Shown in pieces: positions 8,005 through 16,515 of a stretch of DNA of 64,000 bases. The first letter of the stretch is position 1. Each line of letters opens with the position of its first letter. The stretch is from positions 2,294,001 through 2,358,000 of the forward strand of contig NZ_CCBB010000001.1 of NCBI RefSeq assembly GCF_000613185.1, given 5' to 3'. A model generated the notes under the pieces. The model saw only the letters and a program-made list of their open reading frames with translations, made no database searches and was not told the origin of the DNA. A program made the position numbers and the translations under genes. The stretch comes from Mycolicibacterium cosmeticum (GTDB taxonomy: Bacteria > Actinomycetota > Actinomycetes > Mycobacteriales > Mycobacteriaceae).

Positions 8005-9200
8005 ACCCGTGCCCGCCGCAGGGAGTGCTCGACGATCGCACCGAATCGCTGGTACGCGGCGTCGGCCGCGGCCACCTGTCGTCGCGCGTTTCGATGGATG
8101 GCGTCGCGATCCGATTCCGTGGTGTCCCATGCCCGGATCAACGCGCGCGTCGCGTCACGCCCGAATTGCGGTCCGCTGCGCACGATGTGGCATCCGCCGG
8201 GGAACAACGCCGCCAATCCCCGGAACTTCCCGTCGTAGTAGCCGGAATTCGTGATGCACACGGCAGGCACGCCGGCCGCCAGGGCGAACACCGCGGCGTG
8301 GTAGCTGCCGGTGGCGACGACGCGGCAGCCCGCCGCCCTGCTGATCAACTGTTCTGGGGTGCCGTCGGATCCCTCGTCGCCGAGGACGCGCAGATCCGAG
8401 GCCGCACTGTTGTATTCGACCGGCAAGGCGACGGTGTCCACACCCCGTCGGCGCGCGGCGCATTCGACGACCCCGATCACCTGCCGGCCGGCCGCCTCCG
8501 TCACTCCGCTGTACCCCGCGGCCCGGACATTCACGCCGATCCGGATACCGGTGACCGGTCTGGCCGGCGGTGTGGCGAGCAGCAGGGCGTCGTCACCGGT
8601 GACGATGACCGATTCTGGCGCAACGGAAGCCCGGGAAACGATCGGCAGTGAACCCACGCCTTCGCGCAGCCCGAGGACCGCCAGTCGAGGGGTCACCACG
8701 CGCAGCAGACGCTTCAGTATCGGGTTGGTCAGCGGGCCGATGCCCTGTCCGAACATCGCTGTCGGTGTGCCGAGGCGCTGCGCCATCGCGAGCACGCTCA
8801 GCACGCCGACACCATGCCACCAGAAGGTGTCGTTGATGAATCCGCCGCCGCTGGAGACCACGACATCGGCGCGCCGGATCGCCGGCAGCAGATCGGTTCG
8901 GTCGTCGGTGCTCGGGCTTCGGCCCGATCCGGCGGCCAACGGCGCCGCCATCTTCCACAACTGCTCGGCGGCGAGTTGTGCCCTCGGCGGTAGTTTGGCC
9001 AGTGGCCCGCGATGGGCGATGGCGGCCACGACCGGCGTCGTCTCGGGGCAATACCGCGCGAGACGTTCGGCGGATTCGGTGATCACCTCGATGGTGGCGT
9101 CAGGCCAGAGCGATCGCAGTCGCAGCACGCAGGCCTGCAGCATGGCGATATCACCGATGTTCAGCAAGGCGTACCCGCTGTGGTCCACCAGAATCCGCAT
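8001..9200 (-). CDS. Polysaccharide pyruvyl transferase family protein
   Basis: 399 aa, the usual length for the family. The N-terminal half has MRILVDHSGYALLNIGDIAM and then VVVSSGGGFIND, and the C-terminal half has ATGSYHAAVFALAAGVPAV and NSGYYDGKFRGLAALF; these are hallmark segments of PF04230 enzymes (GT-B-like fold). Such enzymes move the enolpyruvyl group of phosphoenolpyruvate to a sugar, giving a 4,6- or 3,4-pyruvate ketal. In M. smegmatis, pyruvylated glucose occurs in trehalose-containing lipooligosaccharides (established), so a mycobacterial acceptor is plausible. Its start lies 49 bases inside the flippase gene, arguing for tight co-translation. Confidence 0.85.
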   Translation of the reverse strand: MRILVDHSGYALLNIGDIAMLQACVLRLRSLWPDATIEVITESAERLARYCPETTPVVAAIAHRGPLAKLPPRAQLAAEQLWKMAAPLAAGSGRSPSTDDRTDLLPAIRRADVVVSSGGGFINDTFWWHGVGVLSVLAMAQRLGTPTAMFGQGIGPLTNPILKRLLRVVTPRLAVLGLREGVGSLPIVSRASVAPESVIVTGDDALLLATPPARPVTGIRIGVNVRAAGYSGVTEAAGRQVIGVVECAARRRGVDTVALPVEYNSAASDLRVLGDEGSDGTPEQLISRAAGCRVVATGSYHAAVFALAAGVPAVCITNSGYYDGKFRGLAALFPGGCHIVRSGPQFGRDATRALIRAWDTTESDRDAIHRNARRQVAAADAAYQRFGAIVEHSLRRARV

Positions 9201-10578
9201 CGCATCCTCCCTTCGGTGCCTCGTCTGCCGACTGCGCCCTGGCCTTGCTGATCGCCGGCCAGAAACACACCGCTTCGATCGCGGTCGCCGCGCCCATGGC
9301 GACGCCGACCCCGGTCACCCCGGCAACCTGCAGTCCCACCTCGGCAGCTGCCAGCTCGAGTAACGCTCCCAGCACGGCCGCCCGGGCGGCTCGGCCCAGC
9401 GCCCCCTGCGCGCGGCGCACCGCGATGTAGATCGACTTGATGGCCCCGCAAAAGGTGCAGATGAGCAGCGCCATCAGGCAATAGCGGGCGTCGACGTACG
9501 TCGGGCCGAACACCGCCAGCAGGGGGCCCGCCAGGATCGGCCCACCGAGTGCCGCAGCGGCGGAGACCACCGCCGAGAGTTTCAGCGCCATATCCAATCC
9601 GGTGCGGAAGTGCTGCGGATCCCCACTGTGCAGCGCGAACATCGCGGTTCCGAGGTGGTTCGGGATGATCCAGATGAAGGTGACCATCAGCAGCGCGGCA
9701 TAGAAGCCGGCGTTGGCTTCGTCGCCCAGCTGAGCCGCCACCATGATCGGCAACGCCAACCGCGGAGCCTGGGTTGCCACGTTCACCCAGTGATGCCCGG
9801 CGGCCGTGCGCCAGATCGGTATGAATCCGCGAGGTGACGGCAGCATTCGCAGCCAGCCGCCGAGATTTTCGACGCGTGCCGCCAGGAACAACAGCGACAC
9901 GATGTTGCCCAGCAGCCAGCACAACAGGATGATCCGAGGTGACAACCCGGCCAGGTAGGCGGCGAGCGGCAGGGCGGCCAGTTTCACCACCGCGAATGTC
10001 AGGTTGCGCAGAACCTGCCTGCGGCTCTGCTGGAAACCGATGAGGGCGCCGTCCACCACGATGGTGACCGTGCTGACCGCCGTGGCGAACGCGAACAACA
10101 GCACCCCCGGCGGTGTCCCGTACATCCAGGTCGAGTCGGCCAGGATGTGGTGCACCAGCGCGAAACCGGTGGCGGCGACGAACGCGACGCACCCCGCGAT
10201 ACCGAACGTGGTCACCACCAGTCGCTTGGTGTCGGTTCCGGTGCGCCGGGGTAACTCGGCGATCAGCAAGGTGTGCAGGCCCAGGGTGGCGAAGGTGGCT
10301 ATGAACTCCATGGCCGATATGACGGCGGCCGAGCGTCCGACGATCTCCGGGGTTCCCAGCCTGGCGGCCACCGCCCAGAAGACGAACCCCAGTCCTGCGG
10401 TCAGCACGGTGGTACTGCACAGCGCCGCGGCGACCCGGACCACCAGGTGCCCGCCGGACCGGGGTCCCGCGGCACGGCGTGTTCCGAAGATGCGCCGCCG
10501 CCCGCCATCCGTGCGGTGACGGGCGTTCGGTCGCGACAGTTCAGCGGGTGGCAATCCACACCATCCGATACGGTTCAC
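9151..10578 (-). CDS. MOP-superfamily polysaccharide flippase-like membrane protein
   Basis: 475 aa. The GTG at 10578 has GGAGAGG six bases upstream, so it is accepted although it overlaps the previous gene by 38 bases and gives a 45-residue basic cytoplasmic tail before the first membrane helix. About 12 hydrophobic segments follow, evenly spaced, beginning with VAAALCSTTVLTAGLGFVFW and FIATFATLGLHTLLIAEL, as in Wzx/MATE-type lipid-linked oligosaccharide flippases (polysaccharide_synt families). It would move the lipid-linked glycan across the plasma membrane. It sits between the small membrane protein and the pyruvyl transferase, consistent with export of the product made by this operon. 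Confidence 0.8.
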   Translation of the reverse strand: MNRIGWCGLPPAELSRPNARHRTDGGRRRIFGTRRAAGPRSGGHLVVRVAAALCSTTVLTAGLGFVFWAVAARLGTPEIVGRSAAVISAMEFIATFATLGLHTLLIAELPRRTGTDTKRLVVTTFGIAGCVAFVAATGFALVHHILADSTWMYGTPPGVLLFAFATAVSTVTIVVDGALIGFQQSRRQVLRNLTFAVVKLAALPLAAYLAGLSPRIILLCWLLGNIVSLLFLAARVENLGGWLRMLPSPRGFIPIWRTAAGHHWVNVATQAPRLALPIMVAAQLGDEANAGFYAALLMVTFIWIIPNHLGTAMFALHSGDPQHFRTGLDMALKLSAVVSAAAALGGPILAGPLLAVFGPTYVDARYCLMALLICTFCGAIKSIYIAVRRAQGALGRAARAAVLGALLELAAAEVGLQVAGVTGVGVAMGAATAIEAVCFWPAISKARAQSADEAPKGGCDADSGGPQRVRLAEHR

Positions 10579-11293
10579 CGGCGACCTCTCCGCGGTACAG
10601 GGACGCGCGGGCTTCGGCGCCCTCCGCGACGACGGGCAGGGTCCACACCTGCCCAGGCACCAAGGTCACCTGATTCGTCACGGTCCGGGCGCCGGTGTCC
10701 ATCACGACCGTGAAGTCCTCCGTCGCCGATTCGTGGCTGCGGATGCCCAGTTCGGCGTGCACGGCCCGCAACGGGGAGCGCGCCGGATTATCTGGGACCA
10801 GCCATAATTCGGTGAAAGGCTGTTCGTGCCGGTTGAAGCTGTGCATCGAGACGAGGCCGGCCGCCACGACGACCGCGGCGGCGGTCACCAGCTTCGCCGC
10901 CGATTGCCAGGTGGACCGACCGAATTCGATGTGCGGCCGGTGCACCGGGGCGCCCGTCCGCCGGAAGTGGGCGATGGCGCAGCCGGCCAGGGTGACCACC
11001 AGGGCATAGGTCAGCCAGTTGAACCGGACGAGCCCGGACGGGATCAGATCGAGGACCAGCCCCCCGAAGATTCCCACGGCCACCGTGCCCGCGCCGACCG
11101 TGGTTCCCCATACGGTGGCGCTGCGATGCCTCGGCAGGATCGCCATCGCGATCGCGATTCCGGTGCACCCGAAGCAGACGATGACAGCGGCGACCGTGGC
11201 AAGCAGACGAGGTATGGAGGGCAGCACCGCGACGGCGTAACTCACCAGCGCGACGACCGCCGTCCAGCCGGCGCTGTCCATCCTAGTTCGCAT
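10541..11293 (-). CDS. Small membrane protein with external domain (DUF1616-like)
   Basis: 250 aa. The ATG at 11293 has GGGGGAGG eight bases upstream and overlaps the GT-C-like gene by 11 bases; an ATG at 11281 just after that stop is an alternative. Four or five hydrophobic helices fill residues 1-150 (AVVALVSYAVAVL, LLATVAAVIVCFGCTGIAIA, VGIFGGLVLDLIP, LTYALVVTLAGCAIAHF, LVTAAAVVVAAGLVSM). The remainder is a beta-rich external domain containing PFTELWLVPDN and TNQVTLVPGQVWTLPV. The layout resembles DUF1616 membrane proteins, but I could not test this. Function is unknown; it may partner the flippase or polymer-handling proteins of the operon. Confidence 0.65.
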   Translation of the reverse strand: MRTRMDSAGWTAVVALVSYAVAVLPSIPRLLATVAAVIVCFGCTGIAIAMAILPRHRSATVWGTTVGAGTVAVGIFGGLVLDLIPSGLVRFNWLTYALVVTLAGCAIAHFRRTGAPVHRPHIEFGRSTWQSAAKLVTAAAVVVAAGLVSMHSFNRHEQPFTELWLVPDNPARSPLRAVHAELGIRSHESATEDFTVVMDTGARTVTNQVTLVPGQVWTLPVVAEGAEARASLYRGEVAGEPYRMVWIATR

Positions 11294-13151
11294 ACGGTGA
11301 ACCTCCCCCGCCGCGCAGGTCGTACATGCGGGCCTGGCCGGAGTCATAGATGCGCGAAAGGCCCTTGACGGCATCGAATTTCGTCAGCCCCGGCAGCGCA
11401 ATCGGGTCCCTGGTCTTGGCCGACATGACGTCTTGCGGAAAGTACTTGCCGTTGATGGGGGTATAGCGGGCCATCCGCAGATCCACGTCGACATAGATCG
11501 CCGAATGTGACTTGACGTGTGCGACATTGGCGTGCGTCACCGTTTCGGTGTAGTACAGCGTGTCCGGATCATCCACCGGATCGAGTTGACCGATCGTCGA
11601 CAGCAGCGTCAGCCCGGTGACATCGCTGAAGTACCGCGAGCCCGGCCGCAGATACTTCGCCACCCACTCGGCCCTGCTCACACCGATGCGATCGATTCCG
11701 CTGGCATAACCCTCGATCCAGAATTCGCCGGGAATCCGTCCCCACCACGGTGGCATGCTGACCGTGATCGAGCTGACGAAGAGCACCACCGAAAGCGCGG
11801 TGGCGGTGGGCAGATGGCTGGTGATCCTGCGCAACCCGGCTCGGGTCCGCTCGGCCGAGGCGAGCCGGCACAGTGTGGTCGCGGCTACCACGGCGGTGAA
11901 GAAAGCGGCGAAAGTCAACAACCGTCCGGCCAGTTCGGCGCCGTTGGTGACGACGGCGCGCATCCCGACGGCTCCGAGGTACATCGCCAGGCCGACCCAG
12001 GCGAAGATTCGCTCAAGCGGAGTTCGGTGCCGCGCGTACCGCACACCGACGATGATGAGTGTCAACATCACCAATACTCCTGCCGGAGCAAGGATCCGGT
12101 CGAAGGCCGGTGTGGGCGGCCCGGGAAGATCGATCCCTCCGCTGAACTTGGCCAGATTGTGCAAGCTGTCCAACATCATCTCGGCGGGGCTGCCGAGGTA
12201 GGTGATGGTGATCGGCGCGACGGCCAGGATCCAGCAGGAGATGACCAGACCGGTGACCGCGGTGCATGTCGCCATCGGCAGGGCCAGGCGCCGCCCGTCC
12301 CTGAAGGCGAGCGCCGCCACGCTGATTCCGCCGAGCATTCCGACGGTGACGAGTGACGAGACGTGGTGGGTCACCGTGACCACCGCGAAGCACCCGATGA
12401 GCGCGTAGAAGCTGCGAGAACGGTTTTGGGTGTGCGTCGCGAACCGGATGGCGAACAGCAGCGACAGCACCACGAAGGGTAGGGCGGCGGTCTCGTAGAT
12501 GAAGGACGTGTCGAAGTAGGACGCGTGCGGGTTGAGCAGATAGAGCAGCACCCCGACACACGCGACCCGGGTCGAGTGGGCCAGCTCGCGGAACAGCAGG
12601 ATCAAACAGGCCGCGAGGAGAACGTGCGAGACGGCTGCCACCAGGGTGCCGGCCAGAAAGGGATTCGCCGAGGTGGTGTGCACGAGTTCGCTGGTGACGT
12701 TCTGCAGACCCGGATAGCGAGGGCTGATCGGCAGGTTGTAGTTGGGGCTGAACAGGTGGTGCGTGGTCAGTACGTTTTCGAGGGAGCGGTAATGCTGGAG
12801 CTCGTCGGAGAAGGTGAATCCGTGTGGGCTGTACATCCAGCGGATCATCGACTGGGCCGCCGCGAACAGCAGCACGAGAATCTCCCGCTCCCGCGGTGAC
12901 GTCGCGGTTCGCAGTACCCGCCAGCACGGATAACCGAAGATGACGAGTTGCCCCACCCAGAAGAACGGTGCGGCGTACTGGGTGCCGGCCCGGCCACGCG
13001 CGTAACCCCATGCGACCAAGAGCACCCCGCCGGCCATCACCAGTGTGGCGTTGGCGACCCAACGCCACAGTTGCCCTTCGTGTTCCGGTGCGCTGACATG
13101 CTCCTCGCGAACGGGGGTCGACACGTCCCGGTCGGCGCCGATGACGATCAC
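11283..13151 (-). CDS. Large GT-C-like membrane glycosyltransferase candidate
   Basis: 622 aa; GTG at 13151 overlaps the upstream stop (GTGA). About 12 hydrophobic segments occupy residues 30-450. An early extracytoplasmic loop between helices carries HGFTFSDELQHYRS, an acidic DE pair in the position where GT-C enzymes bind polyprenyl-phosphate sugars, plus a nearby H/R-rich stretch. The C-terminal 150 residues (after SSITVSMPPWWGRIPG) are soluble and probably external, a common GT-C design. I infer transfer of a sugar from a polyprenyl-phosphate donor on the outer face, the donor perhaps being made by the GT2 encoded just upstream. A polymerase-like role cannot be excluded. Confidence 0.7.
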   Translation of the reverse strand: MIVIGADRDVSTPVREEHVSAPEHEGQLWRWVANATLVMAGGVLLVAWGYARGRAGTQYAAPFFWVGQLVIFGYPCWRVLRTATSPREREILVLLFAAAQSMIRWMYSPHGFTFSDELQHYRSLENVLTTHHLFSPNYNLPISPRYPGLQNVTSELVHTTSANPFLAGTLVAAVSHVLLAACLILLFRELAHSTRVACVGVLLYLLNPHASYFDTSFIYETAALPFVVLSLLFAIRFATHTQNRSRSFYALIGCFAVVTVTHHVSSLVTVGMLGGISVAALAFRDGRRLALPMATCTAVTGLVISCWILAVAPITITYLGSPAEMMLDSLHNLAKFSGGIDLPGPPTPAFDRILAPAGVLVMLTLIIVGVRYARHRTPLERIFAWVGLAMYLGAVGMRAVVTNGAELAGRLLTFAAFFTAVVAATTLCRLASAERTRAGLRRITSHLPTATALSVVLFVSSITVSMPPWWGRIPGEFWIEGYASGIDRIGVSRAEWVAKYLRPGSRYFSDVTGLTLLSTIGQLDPVDDPDTLYYTETVTHANVAHVKSHSAIYVDVDLRMARYTPINGKYFPQDVMSAKTRDPIALPGLTKFDAVKGLSRIYDSGQARMYDLRGGGGSPYAN

Positions 13152-14017
13152 AGCGGATATCGCACCGTCGGCGGAGCGGGCTGGACCGCCGCCGACGGGC
13201 CCTGTCGAAGGTGGGCAGCCCGGACACCGGCCAGCACGACCACCTGTCCCGGTTGCGGCTCCTGATGTCTGCGAGACCGCCGAAATTCACGCCGGATGGT
13301 CGACAGCACCCGCAGGCCGTCGCCGACCGCGTTCAGGTTGCTCACCCCGTAGACCCGACTGGCCTCGTAACTGGCCACCTCGGCCACCTTGACGCCGCTG
13401 GCGGCGAGGCGCACGTTGATGAGCGTCTCGATCTCGAATCCGTCACCCCATTGCGATTGGCTCGTGGCGCAGTCCGGCAGCTGCATCACATCCAGACAGC
13501 ACCGCCAGAATGCGTTGTAGCCGTAGCACAGATCGGTGTAGTTGGCGGTGAAGAGCACATTGACCAGTCCGTTCAGCCGCTTGTTCCCGAAACGCCTGAT
13601 CCTGGTGATATCGGCACTCCCGCCGCCCTGGATGAAGCGGGAACCCTTGGCAAATTCGGCACCGCCGAGCAGCGCTCCGACGAACCGGGGGATCTCGGCG
13701 GGATCGGTGCTGCCGTCGGCGTCGATCATGACGATGATGTCGCCGGTTGCGGCGGCGAACCCACATGCCAACGCGTTTCCTTTGCCACGCCGTGTCTGCC
13801 GGATGTGCACACCATCGGGCCACAGTTCGCGGGCCACCTCCGCGGTGCGGTCCTGCGAGTCGCCATTGACGAAGACGATCTCGTCGACATCCAGCGGCAT
13901 GCGTGCCGCGACCAGTGGCAGATTGCGTTCCTCGTTGAGAGCCGGGATGACGACACTCACGCGCGGTCGCGGAAGATGGTGTGGGACCACGTCCCTGATA
14001 TGCGCTACCCCGGTCAT
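13148..14017 (-). CDS. Family 2 glycosyltransferase, polyprenyl-phosphate sugar synthase-like
   Basis: 289 aa, first gene of the operon; ATG at 14017 with GGAAAG about 9 bases upstream. GT-A motifs: VSVVIPALNEERNLP, VDEIVFVNGDSQDRT, RRGKGNALACGFAAATGD, and the metal motif MIDADGSTDP. The middle (GSRFIQGGGSADITRIRRFG, then LCYGYNAFWR) matches the layout of dolichol/polyprenol-phosphate mannose or glucose synthases rather than of extending transferases, but there are no C-terminal membrane helices. It may load a sugar onto polyprenyl phosphate for the GT-C-like protein encoded by the next gene. The sugar is unknown. Confidence 0.8.
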   Translation of the reverse strand: MTGVAHIRDVVPHHLPRPRVSVVIPALNEERNLPLVAARMPLDVDEIVFVNGDSQDRTAEVARELWPDGVHIRQTRRGKGNALACGFAAATGDIIVMIDADGSTDPAEIPRFVGALLGGAEFAKGSRFIQGGGSADITRIRRFGNKRLNGLVNVLFTANYTDLCYGYNAFWRCCLDVMQLPDCATSQSQWGDGFEIETLINVRLAASGVKVAEVASYEASRVYGVSNLNAVGDGLRVLSTIRREFRRSRRHQEPQPGQVVVLAGVRAAHLRQGPSAAVQPAPPTVRYPL

Positions 14018-14150
14018 CGGAGTGTCTTTCCGGACATCGGTGCTCCCATCGAGTGAAGCTTCTTCGGGACCCGATGACCCCGACCAGCAAGCGCTGAATG
14101 CTATCGCCGCAAACCCCGCAACTGTCGGTCACCCGCCTTCACTAGCCAGA

Positions 14151-14179
14151 AAGATAGCATTCGCTGAAATACGCCACAA
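14151..14179 (-). promoter_or_regulatory. Candidate SigA promoter for the glycan operon
   Basis: On the minus strand TTGTGG (14174-14179) and TATCTT (14151-14156) are separated by 17 bases, a fair SigA -35/-10 pair pointing at the GT2 gene whose start is at 14017. This predicts a 5' leader of about 125 bases. The motif is short and was read by eye. Confidence 0.35.
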
Positions 14180-14789
14180 CGCGAATCTGGCAAAATCTGT
14201 GCGATTGTTGAAAACGTAAAAGCGAGCACACTGAACAATGCGTCCGAGCAGCGCGGATATGGTAATTGACCAGCTAGTTAGCGTGGTTTTCGGCACGCTA
14301 TCGGAGCGCCTGAAAACCGCCGGAGGTCAGTCAAACGTACGACATCGGCGACATTCAGCAATATTGACAATTCTAGCAATTATTTGCCACAAGTCAGAAC
14401 TGAGGCTTGATCGAGGTCGTCACGCGGAGGCACGATGGGGCATATCACCGCAATATCAGCAAACACGTCAATACTACGAACCGAGCCACCCCCGAGCGAA
14501 CCACCACCCATTGGAGCCGCCGGCACTTCCCCAGATGGCCATCCCCGCACACACCCGTTCACATGGTCGGGGCGACGGGCCTTGCCCGCATGCACGGAGT
14601 TTGCCATGGACCTGAGATGGCGCCGGCATCCCCGCTCGGAACATCCCCACATTCCGGCGTCATTCACCGCCGACGGCCGCCAAAAGCGTTGTCGCATCAC
14701 CTATTACGTCACGGGCAGCGCGGCGAAATCAGGCCGACAGGCGGCCGAACCGTCAGGCTCAGCGGTGTTATTTGAGTTTGCTAGGACCG

Positions 14790-14819
14790 TTGACAGTCGC
14801 GTTGGTCGAGGTTTACTGT
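14790..14819 (+). promoter_or_regulatory. Candidate SigA promoter for the MPTR-like secreted protein
   Basis: TTGACA (14790-14795, consensus -35) and TACTGT (14814-14819) are separated by 18 bases. The predicted transcript begins near 14826, about 30 bases before the ATG at 14857, which is preceded by AAAGGAGAG. The arrangement is close to a textbook mycobacterial vegetative promoter. Confidence 0.6.
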
Positions 14820-14856
14820 CGGCCACCATCGACACGTACTAGCAAAGGAGAGTGCG

Positions 14857-15333
14857 ATGACTGCAACGACATGGATGCGCCCGATCCTCCGGTTCGGTGC
14901 TGCCGCCGCGGGAGCGGGTGCCGTCGCCCTGGCCGGGGCGGCGATCGCCGGCGCCGACAGCGGAATCAACTTCACGCCGGGTAACGACGGACTGCTCAAC
15001 GGCGGCACCGGCAACCGGGGTGTGCTCAACTTCGGAGTCGCCAACACCGGCATCGCCAACAACCTGCTGGGCCCCGGCGGTCTGAACAACGGCATCGCGA
15101 ACGGTCTGCTGGGTGGTTCCGGCAACCAGGGTGTGGCGAACCTGGGCAACGCCAATGTCGGGGTGGCCAACATCGGCGCTTTCAACGGCGGCATCGCCAA
15201 CATCGGCGCCTTCAACGGCGGCATCGCCAACATCGGTGGTCCCAACGTCGGGTTGCTCAATGTCGGGCAGTTCAATCTCGGGGCCGTCAACGTGGGCAAC
15301 GGGCGCGGGGGGATCCTGCGGTTGGGATTCTGA
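14857..15333 (+). CDS. Secreted NxGxxNxG (MPTR-like) repeat protein without a PPE domain
   Basis: 158 aa; AAAGGAG lies 8 bases before the ATG. Residues 1-32 are a signal peptide (RFGAAAAGAGAVALAGAAIAGA, cleavage near GADS). Everything after it is built of pentapeptide-like units of the N-x-G-x-x/N-[IVL]-G type, such as NTGIANN, NVGVANIG and NVGLLNVG, which in M. tuberculosis are known from the C-termini of PPE-MPTR proteins and would form a right-handed beta-helix. There is an exact tandem decapeptide, GAFNGGIANI twice (about 15177-15236). There is no PPE or PE domain, so export is by the signal peptide instead of a type VII system. It lies convergent to ltp2, where M. tuberculosis has PPE63. 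Function unknown. Confidence 0.75.
   Translation: MTATTWMRPILRFGAAAAGAGAVALAGAAIAGADSGINFTPGNDGLLNGGTGNRGVLNFGVANTGIANNLLGPGGLNNGIANGLLGGSGNQGVANLGNANVGVANIGAFNGGIANIGAFNGGIANIGGPNVGLLNVGQFNLGAVNVGNGRGGILRLGF
15169..15228 (+). repeat. Two tandem 30-base coding repeats
   Basis: Two adjacent 30-base units, each beginning AACATCGGCG and ending GGCGGCATCGCC, differ by one base. They lie inside the MPTR-like gene and encode the duplicated decapeptide, suggesting repeat growth by slippage or unequal recombination. Confidence 0.7.
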
Positions 15334-15354
15334 GAGTCGTCACCACCCGGGGGC

Positions 15355-16515
15355 TCAGCCCAGGATCAGTCCCGACGTCGGCACGCCTGTGCCCGCAGTG
15401 ACGAGCACGTGCTCCACATTGTCGACCTGGTTCACCGACGTGCCCCGCAGCTGACGCACACCCTCGGCGATGCCGTTCATCCCGTGGATGTAGGCCTCGC
15501 CGAGCTGGCCCCCGTGGGTGTTGATGGGCAGCCGCCCGCCGATCTCGATGGCGCCGCCGGCGATGAAATCCTTGGCCTCGCCCTTACCGCAGAAACCCAA
15601 CTCTTCCAGCTGGATCAGCGTGTACGGGGTGAAGTGGTCGTACAGGATCGCCGTCTGGATATCGGCGGGTGACAGCCCGCTCTGCTCCCACAGCTGCCGG
15701 CCCACCAAACCCATCTCGGGCAGACCGAGCTCATCCCGGTAGTAGGAGTACATGGTGAACTGATCGGTGCCGGCGCCTTGCGCGGCGGCCTCGATGATCG
15801 CCGGCCGATGCTTGAGATCCTTGGCCCGTTCGGCGGTGGTGACGACGATGGCGACACCGCCGTCGGTTTCCTGGCAGCAGTCCAGCAGCCGCAGCGGTTC
15901 GGCGATCCACCTCGAGTTCTGGTGATCCTCGATGGTGATCGGCTTGCCGTAGAAGTGCGCCTTCGGGTTGTTGGCGGCGTGCTTGCGATCGGCCACCGAC
16001 ACGGCGCCGAAATCGGCACTGGTGGCGCCGTATTCGTGCATATAGCGCTGCGCGATCATGGCCACCGACGCGGCGGGCGTGCTGAGCCCGTGCGGATAGG
16101 ACCAGCTGTACTCCACCCCGCGGGAGTCGGCATTGACCGTCAGGCCGGTCATCACCTGGCCGAACCGGAACTCCGAGCGTTCGTTGAACGCGCGGTAGGC
16201 GACCACGACCTCGGCCACCCCGCTGGCAACGGCCAGTGCTGCCTGCTGAACGGTCGCGGCCGCGGCGCCACCGCCGTAGCCGATCTGGCTGAAGAACTTG
16301 AGGTCACCGATCCCGGTCGAGCGCGCCACGGCGGTCTCCAGGTTCGAGTCCATGGTGAAGGTGACCAGACCGTCGACATCCGACGGCGACAACCCGGCAT
16401 CATCGAGAGCGTCGAGCACCGCCTCGGCGGCCAGCCGCAACTCACTGCGCCCGGAGTTCTTGGAGAAGTCGGTGGCGCCGATACCGGCGATGGCCGCCTT
16501 ACCCGACAGGCTCAC
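15355..16515 (-). CDS. ltp2: Steroid side-chain retroaldolase Ltp2
   Basis: 386 aa, the same length as M. tuberculosis Ltp2 (Rv3540c); GTG at 16515 overlaps the chsH1 stop (GTGA). It has the SCP-x thiolase-like fold without the usual thiolase Cys environment: AAIAGIGATDFSKNSGR at the N-terminus, GYGGGAAAATVQQA, and C-terminal NTHGGQLGEAYIHGMNG. Ltp2 cleaves 17-hydroxy-3-oxo-4-pregnene-20-carboxyl-CoA to androstenedione and propionyl-CoA, working in complex with the DUF35 domain of ChsH2 (established for the family). It is the last gene of the cyp125-ltp2 (igr) operon, which matches the M. tuberculosis order. Confidence 0.93.
   Translation of the reverse strand: MSLSGKAAIAGIGATDFSKNSGRSELRLAAEAVLDALDDAGLSPSDVDGLVTFTMDSNLETAVARSTGIGDLKFFSQIGYGGGAAAATVQQAALAVASGVAEVVVAYRAFNERSEFRFGQVMTGLTVNADSRGVEYSWSYPHGLSTPAASVAMIAQRYMHEYGATSADFGAVSVADRKHAANNPKAHFYGKPITIEDHQNSRWIAEPLRLLDCCQETDGGVAIVVTTAERAKDLKHRPAIIEAAAQGAGTDQFTMYSYYRDELGLPEMGLVGRQLWEQSGLSPADIQTAILYDHFTPYTLIQLEELGFCGKGEAKDFIAGGAIEIGGRLPINTHGGQLGEAYIHGMNGIAEGVRQLRGTSVNQVDNVEHVLVTAGTGVPTSGLILG

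Larger units (their letters stand above)
14018..14856. other. 839-base non-coding, partly AT-rich region upstream of the glycan operon
   Basis: No convincing gene was found. Open frames here (the longest about 135 codons, 14435-14842) lack a ribosome site, have unnatural composition (Pro/Arg/His-rich) and match nothing recognisable. Bases of about 14140-14420 are clearly more AT-rich than the surroundings, with runs such as CAATATTGACAATTCTAGC. Mycobacterial AT-rich upstream regions are typical targets of the xenogeneic silencer Lsr2, so control of the glycan operon by Lsr2 is possible but unproven. The region contains the candidate promoters listed separately at 14151-14179 (minus) and 14790-14819 (plus). 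Confidence 0.5.

Noticed and set aside
14435..14842. Possible 135-codon gene in the region upstream of the MPTR-like protein.
   Set aside because: No Shine-Dalgarno sequence, unnatural residue mix, no recognisable fold; a strong promoter for the next gene lies inside its end.
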